64,000 nucleotides of DNA from Wansuia hejianensis (GCF_014337215.1 NZ_CP060635.1:1997501-2061500), one strand, 5' to 3'; numbered from the stretch's first letter, positions 17,736 to 26,061 are shown. Notes: generated from the letters alone by a model not told the origin. Numbers and translations: made by a program.

Positions 17736-17746
17736 ATAACCGGTCT

Positions 17747-19129
17747 TTACTGATGAATCCCCCGGTTCTCATCTCCTTTTTCATTTGCCCCGAATTCATA
17801 ATCATTTCCCGGAAGAATGATGTTCAGAAGGATTCCGGCGATTGCGGCGATCGCGAGGGAAGTCAGTGTGATGGAAGCGCCTCCGATTTCGAAGGTAATG
17901 CCATTACTAAAACCCAGACCGCAGACAAATATGACACCGGCGATGATCAAATTGCGGGATTTGGTCAAATCCACTTTATTTTCTACGATGTTGCGGACGC
18001 CGATGGCAGATATCATTCCGTAAAGCATGAAGCTGACGCCTCCTATGATAGAAGCAGGCATCGTTCCTATGATTGCGGATACCTTCGGTATAAAACTGAT
18101 AATCAGCGCAAAGACCGCCGCAATCCGGATAACTCTCGGATCATGTACCCGGCTCAGCTCCAGGACTCCCGTATTTTCTCCGTAAGTGGTATTCGCAGGG
18201 CCTCCGATCAGTCCGGCGATTGAAGTCGCCAGTCCGTCTCCCATCAATGTTCTGTGCAGCCCCGGATCAGACAGATAGTTCTCTCCGACAGTAGCAGATA
18301 TCGCAGACATATCGCCCACATGCTCCATCATCGTAGCCAGCGCGATGGGCGCCATTACCAGAATCGCCGTAATATCAAATTTACAGAGCTGGAACGGAGG
18401 AATACCCACCCAGTTGGCGGCTCCAACGGAAGCGAAACTGAGAATTGCAGTACCATCCGGATTCGTCAGGCCGCAGGCATTCATCACCGCCGCGGCAGCA
18501 TACGCAACCACAACTCCCATCAGGATCGGAATGATCTTGAACATCCCTTTTCCCCAGATATTGAAGATGATAATTACCGCCAGGGCGATGACAGCCAGCA
18601 GCCAGTTGGTAGACGCGTTATTGATTGCAGAGCCTGCCAGACTAAGGCCGATGCAGATAATGACCGGACCTGTAACAACCGGCGGAAGGAACCTCATAAC
18701 ACGCTTAACACCCACCAGGCGGATGATCAGCGCCAGAAGCAGATATAAAAGGCCCGCTACCACGATACCGCCGCAGGCATAGGCCGCCTTTTCATCCACA
18801 GGCATATTCGCATACATGCCAGCCTTCAGGTTTGCGATCGTTGAAAAACCTCCCAGAAACGCAAAAGACGATCCCAGAAATGCAGGCACCTTCATCTTGG
18901 AACACACATGAAAAAACAGCGTTCCGAACCCGGCACAGAAAAGAGTTACGGATACGGTTAGCCCTTTGGTAAGACTTTCGCCACAGGCATCTGCGAAATA
19001 GCTGTTCACCAGAATCGGTACCAGTATGGTGGCACCGAACATGGCAAACATGTGCTGAAGCCCCAGAATCAGCATCTTGGGCACGCCCAGTTTTCTGGCA
19101 TCACGGATTACATCATTCGTATTATTCAT
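17747..19129 (-). CDS. uraA: Uracil/xanthine permease (NCS2 family)
   Basis: A 460-residue membrane transporter with about 14 hydrophobic segments. It shows A-M-F-G-A-T-I-L-V-P near the N-terminus, the E-H-V-G-D motif (substrate-site Glu) near residue 250, and N-T-T-Y-G-E-N-T-G-V near 290, which mark NCS2 proton symporters for uracil or xanthine. The start at 19129 follows GGGGGATAAG; the longer open frame lacks a site. No pyrimidine or purine genes adjoin, so the substrate is uncertain. Confidence 0.88.
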   Translation of the reverse strand: MNNTNDVIRDARKLGVPKMLILGLQHMFAMFGATILVPILVNSYFADACGESLTKGLTVSVTLFCAGFGTLFFHVCSKMKVPAFLGSSFAFLGGFSTIANLKAGMYANMPVDEKAAYACGGIVVAGLLYLLLALIIRLVGVKRVMRFLPPVVTGPVIICIGLSLAGSAINNASTNWLLAVIALAVIIIFNIWGKGMFKIIPILMGVVVAYAAAAVMNACGLTNPDGTAILSFASVGAANWVGIPPFQLCKFDITAILVMAPIALATMMEHVGDMSAISATVGENYLSDPGLHRTLMGDGLATSIAGLIGGPANTTYGENTGVLELSRVHDPRVIRIAAVFALIISFIPKVSAIIGTMPASIIGGVSFMLYGMISAIGVRNIVENKVDLTKSRNLIIAGVIFVCGLGFSNGITFEIGGASITLTSLAIAAIAGILLNIILPGNDYEFGANEKGDENRGIHQ

Positions 19130-19166
19130 CTTATCCCCCATTCTTTTTCCTGTAACCACAGAACAA

Positions 19167-19201
19167 CAGCAGGAATTATCTGGTAATATCAATTCCCGCT
19201 G
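19167..19201 (-). promoter_or_regulatory. Leader hairpin of the permease gene
   Basis: CAGCAGGAATT (19167-19177) pairs with AATTCCCGCTG (19191-19201), one mismatch, in the 5' leader between promoter and start. It does not fit the PyrR-binding or purine riboswitch consensus that I know. Confidence 0.45.
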
Positions 19202-19231
19202 CGTATGGTACAGGCAATCTCATTGCTTTCA

Positions 19232-19260
19232 ATTATAAAAGCTAATGTATTGTAACGCAA
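19232..19260 (-). promoter_or_regulatory. Promoter of the permease gene
   Basis: On the minus strand TTGCGT (19260-19255) and consensus TATAAT (19237-19232) are 17 bases apart. Confidence 0.65.
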
Positions 19261-19307
19261 GCAAAATTTCATATTCTTTCTTTTTAGTATCCCGATCAGA
19301 ATTAGAA

Positions 19308-19336
19308 TTGAAACTTTTTCCTTCAGGGCTTATAAT
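19308..19336 (+). promoter_or_regulatory. Promoter of queT
   Basis: TTGAAA (19308-19313) and consensus TATAAT (19331-19336) with a 17-base spacer. The predicted start of transcription (about 19343) coincides with the first stem of the riboswitch. Confidence 0.75.
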
Positions 19337-19342
19337 AGCTTC

Positions 19343-19386
19343 AGTCAGTTCGGAACCTTCCTGACTTAAATCAAAACTAAAGGAGC
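19343..19386 (+). promoter_or_regulatory. preQ1-I-type riboswitch before queT
   Basis: Stem GTCAG/CTGAC (19344-19348 with 19361-19365) encloses a loop with AACC. An A-rich tail TCAAAACTAAAGGAG follows, closely like the Thermoanaerobacter tengcongensis preQ1-I riboswitch (tail AACAAAACAAGG). Loop CCTT can pair with AAGG of the ribosome site, giving the H-type pseudoknot that hides it when preQ1 is bound. The gene behind it encodes a queuosine-precursor transporter, which fits the ligand. Confidence 0.75.
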
Positions 19387-19392
19387 AATCGC

Positions 19393-19881
19393 ATGAAAAA
19401 TCAAAAAGTTCTGTTCGTCACACAGGGCGCGATGATCGCCGCCCTCTACGTTGTCCTCACCCTATTCGCCAACGCACTGGGACTATCCAGTTACGCGATC
19501 CAGGTGCGTTTTTCCGAAGCGCTAACGATCCTGCCCTTCTTCACCGCCGCCGCCATCCCCGGCCTCTATGTGGGCTGCATTCTGGCAAACCTGCTTGCCG
19601 GCGGCCTGATCCTGGATGTGATCTTTGGCAGTCTGGCGACCCTGCTGGGCGCTCTGGGCACCTACGCGCTGCGGAAATATAAATGGCTGGCGCCGCTCCC
19701 TCCCATCGTATTCAACGTGCTGATCATTCCCTTTATACTGGCATTTGTCTATCATTTTGAGGGATCAATCCCCTATTTCATGGCAACAGTGGGAATCGGT
19801 GAAATAATCTCCTGCGGCCTGATGGGCATGTCCCTCCTTCACATCCTGCAGCACTACAGGAAAATCCTGCCCTGGAGCTGA
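19393..19881 (+). CDS. queT: QueT family queuosine-precursor transporter
   Basis: A 162-residue protein with five to six hydrophobic helices, the substrate-binding S component of an ECF transporter for a queuosine precursor (preQ0/preQ1). Diagnostic are A-A-L-Y-V-V-L-T near the N-terminus, I-Q-V-R-F-S-E-A-L-T-I-L-P-F, and G-C-I-L-A-N-L-L-A-G-G-L-I-L-D-V-I-F-G. It works with shared ECF energising subunits encoded elsewhere. It is controlled by the preceding riboswitch. Confidence 0.92.
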   Translation: MKNQKVLFVTQGAMIAALYVVLTLFANALGLSSYAIQVRFSEALTILPFFTAAAIPGLYVGCILANLLAGGLILDVIFGSLATLLGALGTYALRKYKWLAPLPPIVFNVLIIPFILAFVYHFEGSIPYFMATVGIGEIISCGLMGMSLLHILQHYRKILPWS

Positions 19882-19888
19882 ATAGCTC

Positions 19889-19920
19889 AAAAAAAGAGAC
19901 CATTCTCGTGGTCTCTTTTT
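19889..19920. terminator. Bidirectional terminator between queT and the VOC gene
   Basis: AAAAAGAGACCA and TGGTCTCTTTTT form a perfect stem with a 6-base loop and T-runs on both strands. Confidence 0.85.
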
Positions 19921-19930
19921 CTTATCTGAC

Positions 19931-20317
19931 TTACAGATACTGTGCAAATTCCAGCCTCTCCAGGTTTGGGCCCTCCGCTATGAAAAACTTAACGCCATTC
20001 GTCCAGAAGGGCAGGAACGTAATCTCTGCCAGGATCTTGATTCCCAGTCCGCTCACATATGCATATGCGGCATCTATATCCTTCACATCAATGGCGATAT
20101 GATCAATCGCCCCGTCTCTCAATGCCGCTTGACCGTTCTCATAGGTCTCCAGGACAAGATCCTTCAGCTTCAGAAACGCCACCCGTGTCTCTCCATCCTT
20201 GGTCTCCAGTGCAATCTCGAAGCCTAATTTTTTGTAAAAGCTGAGCGTCTTGTCCATGTCATTCGTCGGAATTCCGATATGCTGAAGTCCGTTGACATTT
20301 TCCATCCATTCCATCAT
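19931..20317 (-). CDS. VOC (glyoxalase/bleomycin-resistance) superfamily protein
   Basis: A 128-residue protein made of two beta-alpha-beta-beta-beta modules. It shows L-Q-H-I-G-I-P-T-N-D-M-D-K-T-L-S-F-Y-K-K-L-G-F near the start and D-H-I-A-I-D-V-K-D-I-D-A-A-Y near residue 75, the usual VOC metal-binding region. The reaction is unknown. GGGGG lies 6 bases before ATG 20317 (ATG 20314 is also possible). It stands downstream of the glycerol operon on the same strand. Confidence 0.8.
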   Translation of the reverse strand: MMEWMENVNGLQHIGIPTNDMDKTLSFYKKLGFEIALETKDGETRVAFLKLKDLVLETYENGQAALRDGAIDHIAIDVKDIDAAYAYVSGLGIKILAEITFLPFWTNGVKFFIAEGPNLERLEFAQYL

Positions 20318-20388
20318 CTGGTACCCCCAATGTATAATATGTATGTAGTATTCAAGAGACGGCTCGCAGGCCGTCGCGAACAATTTTA

Positions 20389-20745
20389 TTATACTCGCTT
20401 AGTCGCTATTACGTCAACTCCTGTTTCAGCTACATTTTCTAAAATGACGGTTCCGATTTCTACCGGAGCTTCCACTTGCACATGCTGAAGTGCTCTCATA
20501 CATTCAAATATTTTCTCTTTTGGTATATCTTTTCGAGTTTTCACTGACACCACCGGCAGCATACCGTTTTTAACACGTACAGTCGTCGTAACGATGCGGG
20601 TGGGAGCACTCACCTCCTTAGCCGCATATTCCCTGCCCCTTTTGCAGGTATAGCCGCTGATATCTTTTATTTCCTTTCCCTCCATCATCACGCTGATGGA
20701 GCATCCCATCGGACAGCCAATACAGGTCAGCTCCCTCTTTTCCAT
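20389..20745 (-). CDS. DUF1667 protein, third subunit of the glycerol-3-phosphate oxidising complex
   Basis: A 118-residue protein with C-I-G-C-P-M-G-C near the N-terminus and another Cys at C-K-R-G, the DUF1667 pattern that likely binds an Fe-S cluster. Such proteins are always found next to GlpA-like and FAD oxidoreductase genes and probably pass electrons from the flavins. It starts 1 base after the preceding stop, with a GAGGAGG site. Confidence 0.85.
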   Translation of the reverse strand: MEKRELTCIGCPMGCSISVMMEGKEIKDISGYTCKRGREYAAKEVSAPTRIVTTTVRVKNGMLPVVSVKTRKDIPKEKIFECMRALQHVQVEAPVEIGTVILENVAETGVDVIATKRV

Positions 20746-20746
20746 A

Positions 20747-22012
20747 TCATTCCTCCTCGATTCTGACGGTAATAGCTTTCAGGCCCTGATATTCTAAAAG
20801 TCTCTGCCTCTCCAGCTGTACCTCTTCCATTTCTCCCGGCGCCATAATCCGTTTTTTTCGGTGCAGAATCCTGTCGCCGTTTAGGTAAACAGAGATATAA
20901 CAATTTTGGAACACTTTTCCCACACGAAACCGTACCTTCAGCATTTCTTCCATTCTCTCAGGAGAAATGCCAGCCGGAACCGTATACCGTACCCCTTCTT
21001 CAGCCCTGACAGGAACCGGATCAGACCGCAGGCTCGCTCTTATTCCCAGCAGATACTCTGCCGCATGATGTCCGGCCGCATAAGCCTCCTCCGTCACATA
21101 ATCTACCAGGTCATGCACATGCAGCACATTTCCGCAGGCAAAGATTCCTTCTGCATTTGTCTCAAGGCTTTCATTGACCACAGGTCCCGCCGTCACGGGA
21201 TGAAGAGTAATGCCGGCACTGCCTGACAGCTCGTTTTCCGGAATCAATCCGACGGATAGCAGCAGCGTATCACAAGCGTACTCTTCCTCCGTACCTGGCA
21301 CGGGACGTCCCTGTCCGTCCACCTGAGCCAGCGTGACTCCCTCCACCCGCTCTTTGCCGTGAATATCCACCACGGTATGAGACAGCTTCAGCGGTATTCC
21401 ATAATCTTCCAGACACTGTACAATATTCCGCTTTAAACCGCCGGAAAATGGCATCAGTTCCGCCACTACCTTGACCTTTGCTCCTTCCAGCGTCATACGC
21501 CGGGCCATGATCAGCCCTATGTCTCCGGAACCCAGTATCACCACTTCTCTCCCCGGCAGGTATCCCTCCATATTGACAAGCCGCTGTGCCGTTCCCGCCG
21601 AATAAATTCCGGCCGGGCGGTAACCTGGTACATTCAATGCGCCTCTGGAGCGTTCCCGGCAGCCCATGGCCAAAATAACTGCTCCGGCCTGTACCTGAAA
21701 CATTCCTTCCTCACGGTTCATGGCAGTCACTGTTTTTGAAGGGCTGATATCCATCACCATTGTATTTAGCTGGTACTCGATCTGCTTCTCCTCCACCTTC
21801 TCTATGAAACGTCCGGCATATTCCGGACCTGTCAGCTCTTCCTGAAAGGTATGGAGTCCAAATCCATTGTGAATACACTGATTCAATATCCCGCCCAGTT
21901 CCTTGTCCCGTTCCAGAATCAGAATACTCTGAATTCCATTTTCTCTCGCCGAAAGCGCCGCTGCCATGCCGGCCGGACCGCCACCTATTATAACCAGATT
22001 ATAACTTTTCAT
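20747..22012 (-). CDS. FAD/NAD(P)-dependent oxidoreductase of the glycerol locus
   Basis: A 421-residue two-dinucleotide flavoprotein. It has the FAD motif I-I-G-G-G-P-A-G-M-A-A near residue 9, C-I-H-N-G-F-G, a second nucleotide motif I-L-G-S-G-D-I-G-L near 160, and F-A-C-G-N-V-L-H-V-H-D near 290. With the GlpA-like and DUF1667 neighbours it likely forms the anaerobic glycerol-3-phosphate dehydrogenase that feeds electrons to NAD or ferredoxin. Its first 14 bases overlap the end of the GlpA-like gene. Confidence 0.87.
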   Translation of the reverse strand: MKSYNLVIIGGGPAGMAAALSARENGIQSILILERDKELGGILNQCIHNGFGLHTFQEELTGPEYAGRFIEKVEEKQIEYQLNTMVMDISPSKTVTAMNREEGMFQVQAGAVILAMGCRERSRGALNVPGYRPAGIYSAGTAQRLVNMEGYLPGREVVILGSGDIGLIMARRMTLEGAKVKVVAELMPFSGGLKRNIVQCLEDYGIPLKLSHTVVDIHGKERVEGVTLAQVDGQGRPVPGTEEEYACDTLLLSVGLIPENELSGSAGITLHPVTAGPVVNESLETNAEGIFACGNVLHVHDLVDYVTEEAYAAGHHAAEYLLGIRASLRSDPVPVRAEEGVRYTVPAGISPERMEEMLKVRFRVGKVFQNCYISVYLNGDRILHRKKRIMAPGEMEEVQLERQRLLEYQGLKAITVRIEEE

Positions 22013-23459
22013 TTTCAGACCTCCCTGCCGGTTTACTGATTCCCACGATCATCTGAGATGCTCCTCCGCATTTTGTTATTTCAGTCATCTTCTCTCCCAC
22101 TTCACGGCTCAGAAGCTCCATCACTCTGGGCGAGCAGAATCCTGACTGGCACCGGCCCATTCCGGCCCGCGTCCGGCGCTTGATGCCATCCAGCGACCTG
22201 GCTCCCAGCGGCCTGTGGATCGCATCCAATATCTCTCCCTCACTGACCATCTCACACCGGCAGATGATCGTGCCATAAGAAGGCTGCCTCCCGATCAGCT
22301 CATTGCGTTCTTCCAGCGTGAGCCGGGACGGATTTAATATCCCTGTCCTTTTTTCCTGAAAATTATTCTTTTTTACCGCCTGAAGCAGCGAAGCAACGAT
22401 TCCGGCTACTTTCTCACCGATGGCCGGGCACGCCGTCAGCCCCGGAGATTCTATGCCCACACAGTCTATAAAACCAGGTGCTCCTTCTGCTTCTCCGATG
22501 ATGAAATCATCTTCATCCTCATGGGCGCGCAGTCCGGCAAAAGAGGTAATTACCTGGCGCATGGGAATATTCCTGACGCCATGACCGGATTTTTCCAAGA
22601 CCTCAGCTATTCCGCTTCCTGTCGTGTTCGTGCCGTCCCGGTCGTCAATGTCCACGGCTGTCGGCCCTATGAGCAAATTGCCGTGAACGGTCTGTGTCAC
22701 CAATACGCCCTTTCCCTTCTTACCCGGCAGAGAAAAAACCGTATGATTTACATGAGACCCGGCATTTTTATCCAGCAGGCAGTATTCTCCCTTCCTGGGA
22801 GTGATATGTATTTTCCGTGTACTGACCATATTGTGAAAAATATCTCCATATACGCCGGCTGCATTTACTAAACAGCGCGCTTCCAGATCCCCGCTTCCGG
22901 TCTTAATCCGATATCCCTTATCATCTGGCCTAATCCCCAGTACAGGACAGTTAAACCGGAATTCCACCCCGTTCTGGCAGGCGCTTTCCGCCAGTGCCAG
23001 ATTCAGCGTGAAGGGACAGACGATCCCGGCTGTCGGAGCGTAAAGAGCGGCAACAACATGATCCGAAAGATTCGGTTCCATAGCCTTAAGCCGTTCTCTG
23101 TCCCAAATCAGTTCCAGCCCGGGAATTTGATTCTCCTTCCCGCGTTCATACAATTCAGTCAATTTTTCCACATCGTCCTCATCCGTACAGATCACCAGAG
23201 ATCCCATCCGTTTAAAGGGCACATCCAGCAGTTCCGCCAGCTTCCCCATCTTTTCATTTCCCAGGCGGTTCAATTCTGCTTTCAGGCTGCCGGGAAGCGC
23301 GTCATACCCCGCATGTACAATACCGCTGTTTGCCTTTGAAGTTCCGCAGCACACATCCTCTTCTTTTTCCACCACACAGATCTTCAGGCGGTAGCGGGCC
23401 AGCTCCCGGGCTGCGGCACTTCCGGATACACCTGCTCCAATAATCACTACATCATACAT
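21999..23459 (-). CDS. GlpA-like glycerol-3-phosphate dehydrogenase (FAD, BFD domain)
   Basis: A 486-residue flavoprotein. The N-terminal DAO domain opens with M-Y-D-V-V-I-I-G-A-G-V-S-G-S-A-A. The C-terminus carries a BFD-type [2Fe-2S] domain with I-C-R-C-E-M and G-M-G-R-C-Q-S-G-F-C. It oxidises glycerol 3-phosphate to dihydroxyacetone phosphate. The start at 23459 follows GGAGGAATG; the open frame extends upstream to 23537 but without a site. It lies downstream of glpK, so glycerol is phosphorylated and then oxidised by products of one operon. Confidence 0.88.
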   Translation of the reverse strand: MYDVVIIGAGVSGSAAARELARYRLKICVVEKEEDVCCGTSKANSGIVHAGYDALPGSLKAELNRLGNEKMGKLAELLDVPFKRMGSLVICTDEDDVEKLTELYERGKENQIPGLELIWDRERLKAMEPNLSDHVVAALYAPTAGIVCPFTLNLALAESACQNGVEFRFNCPVLGIRPDDKGYRIKTGSGDLEARCLVNAAGVYGDIFHNMVSTRKIHITPRKGEYCLLDKNAGSHVNHTVFSLPGKKGKGVLVTQTVHGNLLIGPTAVDIDDRDGTNTTGSGIAEVLEKSGHGVRNIPMRQVITSFAGLRAHEDEDDFIIGEAEGAPGFIDCVGIESPGLTACPAIGEKVAGIVASLLQAVKKNNFQEKRTGILNPSRLTLEERNELIGRQPSYGTIICRCEMVSEGEILDAIHRPLGARSLDGIKRRTRAGMGRCQSGFCSPRVMELLSREVGEKMTEITKCGGASQMIVGISKPAGRSENEKL

Positions 23460-23615
23460 TTTTTCATTCCTCCTGCTTCCATCCATTGTTTCATACTTCC
23501 TGTGTAATAATAAAGAGCCCGCCAAAGAAGAGGTCATTTCCCCCCGCCTTGTCAGACTCCAATCTCAGACATTTTCTTATTTAATTATATGACCAGAGGG
23601 TGGCGTTTTACTCTC

Positions 23616-25112
23616 TTATTCCTCCTGCGCCCAGCCAAAAGAACATTTTACAGCCCTGTTCCAGCCAGCAATCCGTCTGCTGCGCTCTTCTTCAGCAAGG
23701 CATGGATGGAACTTCCTGTCAATCTGCCAGTTCGCCTTGACCTCTTCTTTATTCTTCCAATAGCCCACAGCCAGGCCTGCCAGATAGGCTGCGCCCATGG
23801 CTGTTGTCTCCACACATTTTGGCCTGTGAACCGGAGCATTACAGATATCCGCCTGCGCCTGAAGAAGGAAATTATTGGCGCTGGCTCCTCCGTCCACTTT
23901 CAGTGACGAAAGCCTGATTCCTGAATCTGCTTCCATTGCCTTCAGTACATCGTTTACCTGATAAGCCAAAGATTCCAATGTCGCCCGGATCACATGGTAT
24001 TTATTCACTCCTCTTGTGATGCCTACGATAGTACCTCTGGCGTACTGGTCCCAATGGGGCGCTCCCAGCCCTGTAAAAGCGGGAACGACATAACAGCCAT
24101 GAGTGTCTTTCACCTTTTGAGCCATATATTCTGAATCTTCTGAAGAATCAATCAGCCTCAACTCATCCCGAAGCCATTGAATTGCCGCGCCGGCTACAAA
24201 CACTGATCCCTCCAGCGCATAATTAATCTTACCGTCCAACCCCCAGGCAATTGTCGTCACCAGTCCGTTTCTGGAAAATACGGGTATTTCTCCTGTGTTC
24301 ATCAGAAGAAACCCTCCCGTTCCATATGTATTCTTAACTTCCCCCGCTTCAAAGCAGGTCTGTCCGAACAGAGCTGCCTGCTGGTCTCCCGCCGCTCCCC
24401 CAATCGGAATGGGTGTCCCAAAGTATGCCGGGTCTGTCTCGCCGTACAGACAGCTGGACGGCTTCACCTCGGGAAGCATACATCTTGGTATATCCAGCTC
24501 CTCTAATATCTCCCGATCCCAATCCAAACTGTTAATATTAAACATCAAAGTCCTGGATGCGTTGGAATAATCAGTGACATGAACGCGTCCCTTCGTAAGT
24601 TTCCAGATCAGCCAGGTTTCGATCGTCCCGAACAGCAATTCTCCCTTTACGGCCCTTTCGCGCGCCCCTGGAACGTGATCCAGTATCCATTTCAGCTTCG
24701 TGCCTGAAAAATAAGCATCAATCACAAGACCCGTCTTTTGCCGGAATTGCTCTGTCAGTCCTCTTTTTTTTAGCTCATCGCAGTATTCCGCAGTACGTCG
24801 GCACTGCCAAACAATCGCGTGATAAACCGGTTCTCCGGTCACCCTGTCCCAGACAAGCGCCGTCTCTCTCTGATTTGTGATGCCGATAGCCGATATTTCT
24901 TCCGCAGACACATTGATTTTCTGCATTGCTTCAACCGCCACGGCAAGCTGGGACGCCCAGATTTCATTGCCGTCATGCTCCACCCAGCCAGGCTTCGGAA
25001 AATACTGTTTAAATTCTCTTTGAGAAACGCTGCACATTTCTCCCTGCTCGTTAAATAGGATACACCGGTTACTGGTTGTGCCAGAATCCAGCGCCATAAT
25101 ATATTTCTGCAT
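23616..25112 (-). CDS. glpK: Glycerol kinase
   Basis: A 498-residue FGGY-family kinase that phosphorylates glycerol after uptake. Visible are A-L-D-S-G-T-T-S-N-R at the N-terminus (phosphate 1), W-V-E-H-D near 45, R-E-T near 84, G-A-A-G-D-Q-Q-A-A-L-F-G, and the FGGY-type V-D-G-G-A-S-A-N-N-F-L-L-Q near 405. The start at 25112 has GGGGG 8 bases before it. Two copies of a hairpin repeat lie just upstream. Confidence 0.97.
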   Translation of the reverse strand: MQKYIMALDSGTTSNRCILFNEQGEMCSVSQREFKQYFPKPGWVEHDGNEIWASQLAVAVEAMQKINVSAEEISAIGITNQRETALVWDRVTGEPVYHAIVWQCRRTAEYCDELKKRGLTEQFRQKTGLVIDAYFSGTKLKWILDHVPGARERAVKGELLFGTIETWLIWKLTKGRVHVTDYSNASRTLMFNINSLDWDREILEELDIPRCMLPEVKPSSCLYGETDPAYFGTPIPIGGAAGDQQAALFGQTCFEAGEVKNTYGTGGFLLMNTGEIPVFSRNGLVTTIAWGLDGKINYALEGSVFVAGAAIQWLRDELRLIDSSEDSEYMAQKVKDTHGCYVVPAFTGLGAPHWDQYARGTIVGITRGVNKYHVIRATLESLAYQVNDVLKAMEADSGIRLSSLKVDGGASANNFLLQAQADICNAPVHRPKCVETTAMGAAYLAGLAVGYWKNKEEVKANWQIDRKFHPCLAEEERSRRIAGWNRAVKCSFGWAQEE

Positions 25113-25126
25113 ATTTTAACCCCCAA

Positions 25127-25156
25127 TATACTTTGTGGAACAGTGTGAGCTGTTCC
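25127..25156 (-). repeat. Hairpin repeat copy 1 upstream of glpK
   Basis: GGAACAGC and GCTGTTCC flank a short loop and are followed by ACAAAGTATA on the minus strand. A second near-identical copy is 68 bases away at 25195-25224. Both lie in the glpK leader, a possible target of the RNA-binding antiterminator GlpP. Confidence 0.55.
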
Positions 25157-25194
25157 CCCGCCCGACAGGGCATGTGTTACGGGATACTCTGGAG

Positions 25195-25224
25195 TATACT
25201 TTGTGGAACAGCGTAAGCTGTTCC
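25195..25224 (-). repeat. Hairpin repeat copy 2 upstream of glpK
   Basis: Same element as at 25127-25156, with base changes confined almost wholly to the loop, so the stem is conserved. It begins right after the glpP stop codon. Confidence 0.55.
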
Positions 25225-25238
25225 CTCTAACCGTCATG

Positions 25239-25808
25239 CTACATCATCCAGACCTCCTGATTCGTGGAAGAAACTGCAATTGCTCCGGCCGCCAGCGCCA
25301 CCATGATATCCTCCTTGTCGCTGATCAACCCGCTGGCGATGACCGGCTGACGCACTTTCCGGCAAACTTTCCTGATTACCTTTGGCATCGCTCCTGGCAA
25401 TATCTCCACAATATCTGGCCTGACTGCGTTTAGCTGCTTCTCTATATTTTCATAAGCCATAGAATCCAGAATGAAGATTCTAAGTGCAGTATAAAAATCC
25501 AGTTCACAGGCACGGCGGATGATTGCCGGCCTGGTAGAGATAATCCCGTCTGCTTCCGTACTGTTCCTGATAAAATCTACAGAGACTTCCTTAGGGCCAA
25601 GCCCTGTGATCAGATCCAAATGTACCATCGCCACCTTCTGCGCCTTTTTCAACCTGTGTACAATGGCAGGGATGGTACAGATATTGCCATATAGAATAAA
25701 TACCACCCTGATATCCTCCAGCCCACAGCACTTTTCCAGACCCTCATCATTCTTAATTGCCGCAATCACGGGATTCTGCTCTATCATATCATAAAAGCTC
25801 TGATGCAT
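25239..25808 (-). CDS. glpP: Glycerol-3-phosphate-responsive antiterminator GlpP
   Basis: A 189-residue TIM-barrel regulator that binds glycerol 3-phosphate and nascent mRNA to prevent early termination of glp genes. Family segments include N-P-V-I-A-A-I-K, H-L-D-L-I-T-G-L near residue 64, I-I-S-T-R-P near 90, E-I-L-P-G-A-M-P and G-L-I-S-D-K-E-D near 160. It is the first gene of the operon, with glpK next and two repeated hairpins between them. Confidence 0.93.
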   Translation of the reverse strand: MHQSFYDMIEQNPVIAAIKNDEGLEKCCGLEDIRVVFILYGNICTIPAIVHRLKKAQKVAMVHLDLITGLGPKEVSVDFIRNSTEADGIISTRPAIIRRACELDFYTALRIFILDSMAYENIEKQLNAVRPDIVEILPGAMPKVIRKVCRKVRQPVIASGLISDKEDIMVALAAGAIAVSSTNQEVWMM

Positions 25809-25826
25809 AAAAAACCCCTTTCATGT

Positions 25827-25860
25827 AAAAAAGCATAGCCAGCAACGACCTGGGCCGTGC
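25827..25860 (-). terminator. Attenuator-like hairpin in the glpP leader
   Basis: On the minus strand GCACGGCC pairs with GGCTATGC (one mismatch, one G-T) and is followed by TTTTTT, between the glpP promoter and its start. It looks like a leader terminator that GlpP could itself override. Confidence 0.55.
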
Positions 25861-25914
25861 AAACTACACTCTCTCATCTCAGTGTATCTCTTCAATTGTT
25901 CTTCTCATAATCAG

Positions 25915-25943
25915 ACTATATCACAGCTTAGAAGAAATAGCAA
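25915..25943 (-). promoter_or_regulatory. Promoter of the glp operon
   Basis: On the minus strand TTGCTA (25943-25938) and TATAGT (25920-25915) with a 17-base spacer, about 100 bases before the glpP start. Confidence 0.6.
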
Positions 25944-26007
25944 GATTTTTCCTTCATTGAACCGAAATGCTGCTGTTTACACGGTTAAAAGAAAGACATG
26001 GGAACTA

Positions 26008-26034
26008 AAAAAGCACCGGAATATGGTGCTTTTT
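26008..26034. terminator. Terminator of the (displaced) tRNA
   Basis: AAAAAGCACC and GGTGCTTTTT form a perfect stem with a 7-base loop, just downstream of the tRNA 3' fragment when read on the minus strand. Confidence 0.7.
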
Positions 26035-26037
26035 AAG

Positions 26038-26061
26038 AGGCGTCGACCGGATTTGAACCCG
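26038..26061 (-). other. Prophage attachment junction: displaced tRNA 3' end (tRNA-Cys-like)
   Basis: On the minus strand GGTTCAAATCCGGTCGACGCCT matches a T arm plus 3' acceptor strand with U73, as in tRNA-Cys, followed by a terminator. The bases upstream (TCG instead of ACC) do not complete the T stem, and no tRNA 5' part follows. The original 3' end has therefore been cut off by integration, and the intact tRNA should lie at the other prophage end. Confidence 0.7.
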
